The notes below the pieces were generated by a model, which was not told the DNA's origin, ran no database searches, and worked only from the letters and a program-made list of their open reading frames with translations. The translations under genes were made by a program, and so were the position numbers. Below are positions 21,511 to 29,246 of a stretch of DNA of 32,124 nt, piece after piece. The stretch is from NCBI GenBank assembly GCA_020866945.1, contig JAJBVW010000122.1, positions 1 to 32,124 of the forward strand, given 5' to 3'. Position 1 is the stretch's first letter. Each line of letters starts with the position of its first letter. The DNA is from Oscillospiraceae bacterium (lineage in GTDB: Bacteria; Bacillota; Clostridia; Oscillospirales; Oscillospiraceae).

Positions 21511-22217
21511 CGACTCATTCTCTCTTTCAATACCGCCGCCGCAAAAAGAGGCAGGCGGCTCTGTCGTTTTATTCTTCCCGGCTCCTGCATCAGGCGATAT
21601 AGCCATTCCAGGCGCAGGCGTATCCAAATATTTGGGGCGCGTCGTTTTCGCCCGGCCAGGACATCCAGACATCCGCCCAGTCCCGCCATGAGGCCCACGG
21701 GAAGCTGTCCTCTGGGCGATGCCATCCAAAGCTCCGGCCTAGGAGAACCGAGGCACACCAGCAGAAGGTCAGGCCGCGCCGCACGTATCGCTTCCAAAAT
21801 CGGTTCCTCATCCGAAAAATAGCCGTCATGTACGCCGCAGACAGCCACGCAGGGAAATTGCTCCTGTATCCGCCGGGCCGCATCCTCTGCTACGCCGGGC
21901 TTTCCGCCCAGGAGAAAAACGCGCCCCTCCATTTTTGCCAGAAGCGCCAGCAAAAAGTCATAACCGCTGACCCGCTCCGGCACGGGGCATTGCAGTACCT
22001 GGCTGGCCCAGACGATGCCGACGCCGTCGGCCAGAGTCATATCCGCGCCTGCAATGGCAGCGCGTAGCGCTTTATCTCTCCGACAGGCCCAGACAATCTC
22101 CGGGTTCGGCGTGCAGACATAGGCGCACCGCTGCCGTCCCATTTCCGCCATAGCCCAAGCTACAGCCTCCGCTGCCGTCACCCGGTCAAAATCAACGCCC
22201 AGGATGGAGGCTCTCAT
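21492..22217 (-). CDS. WecG/TagA/CpsF family glycosyltransferase (GT26)
   Basis: The 241-residue protein shows the family pattern: ILGVDFDRVTAAEAV, the YVCTPNPEIVW segment, ADGVGIVWASQVL with the catalytic Asp region, RVFLLGGKPGVAE, GYFSDEE, LLLVCLGSPRPELWMA and GLMAGLGGCLDVLAGRKRRAPNIW. Such enzymes transfer N-acetylmannosamine (TagA, wall teichoic acid) or related sugars to undecaprenyl-diphosphate-GlcNAc at the membrane. The C-terminal basic and hydrophobic tail (RLRLEWLYRLMQEPGRIKRQ) is the membrane-binding part. No other teichoic acid gene is near, so the polymer it serves is unknown. It overlaps the sir2 gene by four bases. Confidence 0.9.
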   Translation of the reverse strand: MRASILGVDFDRVTAAEAVAWAMAEMGRQRCAYVCTPNPEIVWACRRDKALRAAIAGADMTLADGVGIVWASQVLQCPVPERVSGYDFLLALLAKMEGRVFLLGGKPGVAEDAARRIQEQFPCVAVCGVHDGYFSDEEPILEAIRAARPDLLLVCLGSPRPELWMASPRGQLPVGLMAGLGGCLDVLAGRKRRAPNIWIRLRLEWLYRLMQEPGRIKRQSRLPLFAAAVLKERMSRWRAES

Positions 22218-22933
22218 ACCTGAGAAAATACCTCCCCAATATTGCCCCGGACAATCAGGTCGGCCGCGCCGTCTCTCGGCGTCTGTCCCCGGTTTACCAG
22301 CACAAGCTTATGGCCCTGGTAGTAGTTAATAAGTCCCGCCGCCGGATAAACGGCCAGACTTGTGCCGCCAATGATGAGCATATCCGCCCGTGAGATATAC
22401 ATAACGCTCCGCTGAAGGATGTCCTCATCCAGGGATTCCTCATACAGCACCACATCCGGCCTTACGACTCCGCCGCAGGAGCTACACTTCGGCACGCCCT
22501 CACAGTCGTTGATATAATCCGCCGGATAGGCCCTGCGGCATCTGGCACAATAGCAGCGGGCAGTAGAGCCATGAAGCTCCAGCACATTTTTGCTGCCTGC
22601 CGCCTGGTGCAGACCGTCGATATTCTGAGTCAGAATGGCCTTGAGCTTTCCCTCCTGCTCCAGCTCCGCCAGACGGCGGTGGGCTGCGTTGGGCTTCGCC
22701 CCATGCACCACAAGCTTTGCATGGTAGAATCGGTAAAATTCCTCCGGGTCGCGCTCAAAAAAGCTGTGGGACAGGATGGTCTCCGGCGGATAGGCCCACT
22801 GCTGGTTATACAGACCGTCCACACTGCGAAAATCCGGGATGCCGCTCTCCGTAGAGACGCCAGCTCCGCCGAAAAAGACGATATTGTCGCTCTCCGCTAT
22901 CCATTGGCGCAGTTGTTCAATCGCATCGCTCAT
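22214..22933 (-). CDS. cobB: Sir2-family NAD-dependent protein deacylase
   Basis: The 239-residue protein has FFGGAGVSTESGIPDFRS (NAD loop, residues 20-37), TQNIDGLH (102-109), catalytic His121 in ELHGS, zinc ligands Cys129, Cys132, Cys150 and Cys153, IIGGTSLAVYPAAGL and LVLVNRGQTPRD. It removes acyl groups from protein lysines using NAD. ATG 22933 has AAGGAG eight bases upstream, while an in-frame ATG at 22969 has no good site. It is the first gene of the operon with tagA and tmk and has a strong promoter. Confidence 0.94.
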   Translation of the reverse strand: MSDAIEQLRQWIAESDNIVFFGGAGVSTESGIPDFRSVDGLYNQQWAYPPETILSHSFFERDPEEFYRFYHAKLVVHGAKPNAAHRRLAELEQEGKLKAILTQNIDGLHQAAGSKNVLELHGSTARCYCARCRRAYPADYINDCEGVPKCSSCGGVVRPDVVLYEESLDEDILQRSVMYISRADMLIIGGTSLAVYPAAGLINYYQGHKLVLVNRGQTPRDGAADLIVRGNIGEVFSQV

Positions 22934-22982
22934 AATGGGACTCCTTCCCGCCGTTTCCTGTCCGGCCATGATAAATCACCCT

Positions 22983-23011
22983 ATTATAATATATCCAGAA
23001 AGCTTTTTCAA
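22983..23011 (-). promoter_or_regulatory. Sigma-A promoter of the sir2-tagA-tmk operon
   Basis: On the minus strand TTGAAA (23006-23011) and a perfect TATAAT (22983-22988) are 17 bases apart, about 50 bases before the ATG at 22933. Confidence 0.8.
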
Positions 23012-23063
23012 TAAAAATTCCCGTTTTGTCAGTCTCTCCCAGCCGCACATGGGAGCGAAATGA

Positions 23064-23096
23064 CAAAAAAACACGGGGCAAGCCCGTGTTTTTTTC
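23064..23096. terminator. Two-way rho-independent terminator after rpsU
   Basis: ACACGGG (23071-23077) pairs with CCCGTGT (23083-23089) around GCAAG, extended by A and T runs on both sides. It ends transcription of rpsU (stop at 23117) and separates it from the sir2 operon. Confidence 0.9.
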
Positions 23097-23116
23097 TTTT
23101 TTTGAGGTAGAACGCA

Positions 23117-23302
23117 TTAATAATAACGCTTATGTTTGTTCTTCCGTGCAGCTTCGGATTTTTTGCGACGCTTGACGCTGGGAGTCTGATAGTATTCCTT
23201 GCGGCGAAGGTCGTTCATAACGCCAGCCTTGGCACAGCTCCGTTTAAAGCGCTTGAGCGCGTTATCGAGAGATTCGTTCTCCTTCACATGGATTTCCGAC
23301 AT
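23117..23302 (-). CDS. rpsU: 30S ribosomal protein S21
   Basis: The 61-residue basic protein matches S21: EIHVKENESLDNALKRFKRSCAKAGVM followed by LRRKEYYQTPSVKRRKKSEAARK and a KHKRYY tail. S21 binds the small subunit near the anti-Shine-Dalgarno region of 16S rRNA. Length is normal for Firmicutes. A GGAGGGAGGG ribosome binding site precedes the ATG. It has its own perfect promoter, so it is expressed apart from the upstream operon as well as by any read-through from leuS. Confidence 0.97.
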   Translation of the reverse strand: MSEIHVKENESLDNALKRFKRSCAKAGVMNDLRRKEYYQTPSVKRRKKSEAARKNKHKRYY

Positions 23303-23372
23303 TTTATTTTTCCCTCCCTCCGAATACGCCTCATTATGTGCTTAATATGTGCTCTTTTTTTGAACCTTGGAT

Positions 23373-23401
23373 ATTATAATGTTTTACCGCCGGATTGTCA
23401 A
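23373..23401 (-). promoter_or_regulatory. Perfect consensus sigma-A promoter of rpsU
   Basis: On the minus strand TTGACA (23396-23401) and TATAAT (23373-23378) are separated by exactly 17 bases, a full match to consensus. The -35 begins eight bases after the leuS stop codon. The leader is about 65 bases. Confidence 0.92.
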
Positions 23402-23408
23402 GAAATTC

Positions 23409-25820
<2,412 letters not shown>

Positions 25821-25823
25821 CTG

Positions 25824-26177
25824 TCACGCCTCTATTTCTGCAATGTTAATTTCCTGCGCGTCGCTCCAAAGGCGCTCCAGGTTGTAAAATTCTCTGGTCT
25901 CCTTCTGGAAAATATGGACGATAAGACATCCAAAATCCAGCAGCAGCCAGTTGCTGTTTCGATAGCCCTCCCGGCGCACCGGCGGCATACCAGCCTCTGA
26001 AAGGCGTTTATCCACCTCGTCATACAGCGTGCGCACATGAGGCGTGGAGTTGGCCGTGCAAATCAGAAAATAATCCGCCAGCACTGTCAGCTCCGTTGTT
26101 TTTAAAAGACGAATGTCAGACGCCTGCTTGTCCGACAGGGCCTGCACCGCCAGTTTTGCCGCTTCAAAAGGTTCCAT
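25824..26177 (-). CDS. rsfS: Ribosomal silencing factor RsfS
   Basis: The 117-residue protein has the RsfS/YbeB pattern: AVQALSDKQASDIRLLKTTELTVLADYFLICTANSTPHVRTLYDEV, then EGYRNSNWLLLDFGCLIVHIFQKETREFYNLERLW. It binds ribosomal protein L14 and blocks subunit joining when nutrients are low. ATG 26177 has GGGAG about eight bases upstream and gives the usual length; an in-frame ATG at 26216 would put the start before the -10 at 26200-26205. It is the partner of leuS in an operon. Confidence 0.94.
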   Translation of the reverse strand: MEPFEAAKLAVQALSDKQASDIRLLKTTELTVLADYFLICTANSTPHVRTLYDEVDKRLSEAGMPPVRREGYRNSNWLLLDFGCLIVHIFQKETREFYNLERLWSDAQEINIAEIEA

Positions 26178-26199
26178 TCTCTTTCTCCCGCCTGCATAA

Positions 26200-26205
26200 A
26201 TTATA
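26200..26205 (-). promoter_or_regulatory. Possible -10 before rsfS
   Basis: A perfect TATAAT on the minus strand lies 22 bases before the ATG at 26177, in the 85-base gap after nadD-yqeK. No convincing -35 is present at 16-18 bases. Confidence 0.35.
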
Positions 26206-26262
26206 ATGGTTTCCAAATTTGCAAGGATTTGTCTGTATGCTATATAGGCAGCGTCTCCCGGT

Positions 26263-27483
26263 TCATCCGGGGATAGGCGCGTCCGCCGTCCAGGGAAATG
26301 GCTCCAACCCCCGTTCTTTCAGCCGGGCGGCATACCATGCCTGGGCATCCACTGTGTTATTGTGGGGAATCTGTCCCCTGTCGCGAACTTCCTCCAGACT
26401 CATGCGAAGGCCCAGCTCCATGGCCATATCCAAATCCTGATAGGCCGCCTGCCGCAGCTCCGCAAGGCCGGAAAAGCCGTTCCGTCCCGGTTCAATATAG
26501 TCCGCGAGATAGATAATCTGCTCCAGCGTCGTCATATCCGGGCGGCCCGTGGTATGCCAGCGGACAGCCTGGACGATATGGTCAGGGCATCCGAACAGCT
26601 CCGCCGCAAATGCGGCCCCTGTCCGGGCGTGGAGTAGCTTTTCACTGACCCGCTCCCGCTCATCTAAAATAATAGCATATTTATCACAGAGAATCAACTG
26701 CTCCGCCATAGTCAGTTTTTTTGTAATGTCATGGACAATGGCAGCCTCCGCCGCATCCTCCACATCCTGACCCCAGCGTTCCGCCAGACGGCGGGCCTCC
26801 TGCTCCGTGCCGCGCACATGAGCCACCCGCTTGGGCGCGAGATAGGCGTAGGCCCGTTCCCTCAGCCAGTCAAAATCCGGCTTTGCTCCGTATAGACGAC
26901 GGCGGATGATATATTCATAGACAACGTCGGGTAAAAGCTCCCTCCCCTGCCGCCGAGGCAGAAGCTCCCGTATATCCGTGGAAGCAGCCTCGACCGGCTC
27001 TCCCGCCAACACATATATCGTGGCTCCATATTTCTCGTGGAGAAGGCGCGCCTTTTTTTCCACCGCGCCGGAGGTGTCTGTTTCACGGGCAAACACCGCG
27101 ATGGAGGCAAGGGCCATCACCTCCTCCGGCTCATGCCACTGGTCGATGGTCAGAAGCATATCCGTTCCCACGAGAAACACCAGCTCCGCCTCCGGGTAAA
27201 GAGCCTTAAGCTGCCGAAGGGTATCGGCTGTATAGCTTTTCCCCGCCCGTTCCAACTCGATATCCAGGGTCTCCCCGCCGGGGATCTCCGCCGCCGCCAG
27301 TCTTGTCATGGCAAGCCGGTCAGAGGCAGCGGGGCTGCCCGCAGCCAGTTCCTTATGAGGAGGGATAGCCGCCGGGATAAAAAACACCCTGTCCGGCTCC
27401 AAGGCCGCGGCGGCGATATTGGCTGAGCGCACATGGCCCAGATGGGGAGGATTAAAACTGCCGCCATAAATCAAAATACGCAT
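26263..27483 (-). CDS. nadD: Fused nicotinate-nucleotide adenylyltransferase and YqeK HD-domain hydrolase
   Basis: The 406-residue protein joins two enzymes. Residues 1-195 are NadD: YGGSFNPPHLGH, IPAAIPPHK, FLVGTDML and ASTDIRELL. It makes NaAD from NaMN and ATP in NAD synthesis. Residues about 205-395 are YqeK: His222 in RVAHVRGTEQEA, the HD pair 251-252 in IVHDITKK, His310 in HTTGRP and ADYIEPGR at 327-334. YqeK proteins hydrolyse diadenosine tetraphosphate symmetrically and use iron. In most Firmicutes these are two neighbouring genes; here there is no stop or start between them. It starts three bases after the yhbY stop. Metal and catalytic residues of both parts look intact. Confidence 0.94.
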   Translation of the reverse strand: MRILIYGGSFNPPHLGHVRSANIAAAALEPDRVFFIPAAIPPHKELAAGSPAASDRLAMTRLAAAEIPGGETLDIELERAGKSYTADTLRQLKALYPEAELVFLVGTDMLLTIDQWHEPEEVMALASIAVFARETDTSGAVEKKARLLHEKYGATIYVLAGEPVEAASTDIRELLPRRQGRELLPDVVYEYIIRRRLYGAKPDFDWLRERAYAYLAPKRVAHVRGTEQEARRLAERWGQDVEDAAEAAIVHDITKKLTMAEQLILCDKYAIILDERERVSEKLLHARTGAAFAAELFGCPDHIVQAVRWHTTGRPDMTTLEQIIYLADYIEPGRNGFSGLAELRQAAYQDLDMAMELGLRMSLEEVRDRGQIPHNNTVDAQAWYAARLKERGLEPFPWTADAPIPG

Positions 27484-27486
27484 CTT

Positions 27487-27783
27487 TTATCCCTTTGGCA
27501 AGATAATTTTAGCCCCATTATCCCGTTTTTTATACAGGACAAACACATTTCCGATAACCTGCACACCCTCGGCCTGACAAGCCTGACACAGAGCGGCCTG
27601 GGCTTCCGCCGCTGTCAGCATGGACGCCTCCTGGACACGGCCCTTGACCAGTTCACGTGCCGCCAGCGCGTCTCTGGCCTCGGCAATAACAGGCTCGGTC
27701 ACGCCGGCCTTGCCCACATAGAGGATGGCTTCCTCCTTCTGGGCCAGGGAACGAAGATAGGCCCGCTGCTTACCTGAGAGCAT
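27487..27783 (-). CDS. yhbY: YhbY family RNA-binding protein (CRM domain)
   Basis: The 98-residue protein is a single CRS1/YhbY domain: LSGKQRAYLRSLAQKEEAILYVGKAGVTEPVIAEARDAL, with the Gly-Lys-Ala-Gly loop, then ELVKGRV and GVQVIGNVFVLYKK. YhbY binds the pre-50S particle and helps ribosome assembly. It overlaps the end of rdgB by 14 bases and is three bases from nadD, the standard order in Clostridia. Confidence 0.95.
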   Translation of the reverse strand: MLSGKQRAYLRSLAQKEEAILYVGKAGVTEPVIAEARDALAARELVKGRVQEASMLTAAEAQAALCQACQAEGVQVIGNVFVLYKKRDNGAKIILPKG

Positions 27784-28366
27784 AATATTTTTCCAACTCC
27801 TCCCGAAACGCCGCCAGAGCCTTAGCTCGGTGCGAGATTGTATTTTTCAGCTCCTGGCCAAGAGCCGCAAAGGACTGCTCATAACCCTCCGGCGCAAAGA
27901 CCGGATCATAGCCGAAGCCGCCGTCCCCCTGGGGCGCTGATAATATATGGCCAGGACATTCCCCTCTGGCCCGCAAAACATCTCCGTTAGGAAATACGCA
28001 GCAGATGCAGCTGACAAATTTAGCACGGCGATTCTCCGCACCCTCCAGCTTTTGAAGAAGATATTCATATTTCTGCTGGTCCGTCCATTCCTTGCCGCCG
28101 CCAAAGCGGGCGGAATGAACGCCAGGTTCGCCGTTCAGAGCCTCCACACACAGGCCGGAATCGTCTGCCACGGCTGGGAAGCGGGTATACTGGCAGACCG
28201 TGGAAGCTTTCAGGAAAGCGTTCTCCTCAAAGGTTTCGCCGGTTTCATTGACCTCAAAGTCCACCCCGGCCACAAGCTGAGGAACCAGGCCGATGGACAG
28301 CGGTTCCAGAATTTCCTTAAACTCCCGAACCTTCCCCATGTTGTTCGTAGCAAGAATAAATGTCAC
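27770..28366 (-). CDS. rdgB: XTP/dITP diphosphatase (RdgB/HAM1)
   Basis: The 198-residue protein starts TFILATNNMGKVREFKEIL, has ETGETFEENAFLKA, VADDSGLCVEALNGEPGVHSARF, GFGYDPVFAPEGY and the substrate motif TISHRAKAL. It hydrolyses non-canonical purine triphosphates, which prevents their use in DNA. Family length is normal. It overlaps ftsY by four bases (ATGA) and yhbY by 14. Confidence 0.97.
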   Translation of the reverse strand: MTFILATNNMGKVREFKEILEPLSIGLVPQLVAGVDFEVNETGETFEENAFLKASTVCQYTRFPAVADDSGLCVEALNGEPGVHSARFGGGKEWTDQQKYEYLLQKLEGAENRRAKFVSCICCVFPNGDVLRARGECPGHILSAPQGDGGFGYDPVFAPEGYEQSFAALGQELKNTISHRAKALAAFREELEKYYALR

Positions 28367-29232
28367 TGCACCATGGCCTCCGCAAATTCTCTCGCGTCAA
28401 AGGGGCGCAGATCCTCAGCCCCCTCGCCTACGCCCACCAGCTTCACCGGCACGCCCAGACGGCTCGCAATCGAGAACACCACGCCGCCCTTCGCCGTGCC
28501 GTCCAGCTTGGTCAGTACAATGCCGGTAACGCCAGCGGCCTTGGCAAACTGCTCGGCCTGAATAAGCCCATTTTGTCCCGTTGTGGCGTCCAGCACAAGA
28601 AGTATCTCCCTGTCCGCCTCCGGCAGCTCCCGGCTCAGAACCTTGGTAATCTTGGTCAGCTCGTTCATGAGGTTCTGCTTGTTGTGAAGCCTCCCGGCGG
28701 TGTCCACAATCATGATGTCTGTGCCTCTGGCTTTGACCGCGTTGCAGCCGTCAAACACCACGGCGCCGGGGTCGCCCCCCTCGCCATGACGGACAATCTC
28801 CGCACCGGTGCGCTTGGCCCAGATGCCAAGCTGCTCCGAGGCGGCGGCCCGGAAGGTATCCGCTGCGCACAGAAGGACTTTTTTTCCGTCCTGCACATAG
28901 CGGTTCGCCAGCTTGCCAATGGTTGTGGTTTTTCCCACGCCGTTCACGCCGACCATTAAAATTACGGAGGGCTTTGTGTTCAGCGTAAGCTCTGGCGGGC
29001 CTGCCTTTTCCATCAGCTCTGTCAGGATGTCTATCAGCTTCTGGCGCACCTGCTCGCCCTTCAGACCCTTTTGCTGGCGCAGGGCTTCCACCGCCTGCTC
29101 CGCCGTCTCAACCCCGGCATCCGCCAGGATAAGCTTTTCCTCCAGCTCGTCCAGAAAATCCTCGTCCACCCCGGAAAAGGCAGAAAACAACCCAGACAGA
29201 AAGCCCTTTTTCTTGTCGCTAAATAGTGCCAT
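28363..29232 (-). CDS. ftsY: Signal recognition particle receptor FtsY
   Basis: The 289-residue protein has the NG domain with only a short N-terminal part, as usual in Gram-positives: FLDELEEKLILADAGVETAEQAV, the P-loop GVNGVGKTTT (95-104), CAADTFRAAASEQL, VDTAGRLHNKQNLM, LTKLDGTAKGG and GVGEGAEDLRPFDAREFAEAM. It docks ribosome-SRP complexes to the membrane. It begins 14 bases after the smc stop codon and overlaps rdgB by four bases. Confidence 0.97.
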   Translation of the reverse strand: MALFSDKKKGFLSGLFSAFSGVDEDFLDELEEKLILADAGVETAEQAVEALRQQKGLKGEQVRQKLIDILTELMEKAGPPELTLNTKPSVILMVGVNGVGKTTTIGKLANRYVQDGKKVLLCAADTFRAAASEQLGIWAKRTGAEIVRHGEGGDPGAVVFDGCNAVKARGTDIMIVDTAGRLHNKQNLMNELTKITKVLSRELPEADREILLVLDATTGQNGLIQAEQFAKAAGVTGIVLTKLDGTAKGGVVFSIASRLGVPVKLVGVGEGAEDLRPFDAREFAEAMVQ

Positions 29233-29246
29233 ATGATTACTCCTTT

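Noticed and set aside
21511..21729. Upstream extension of the tmk frame by 73 codons
   Set aside because: These bases encode the conserved C-terminal part of the TagA-type protein in another frame, and the kinase fold starts at the ATG at 21510.
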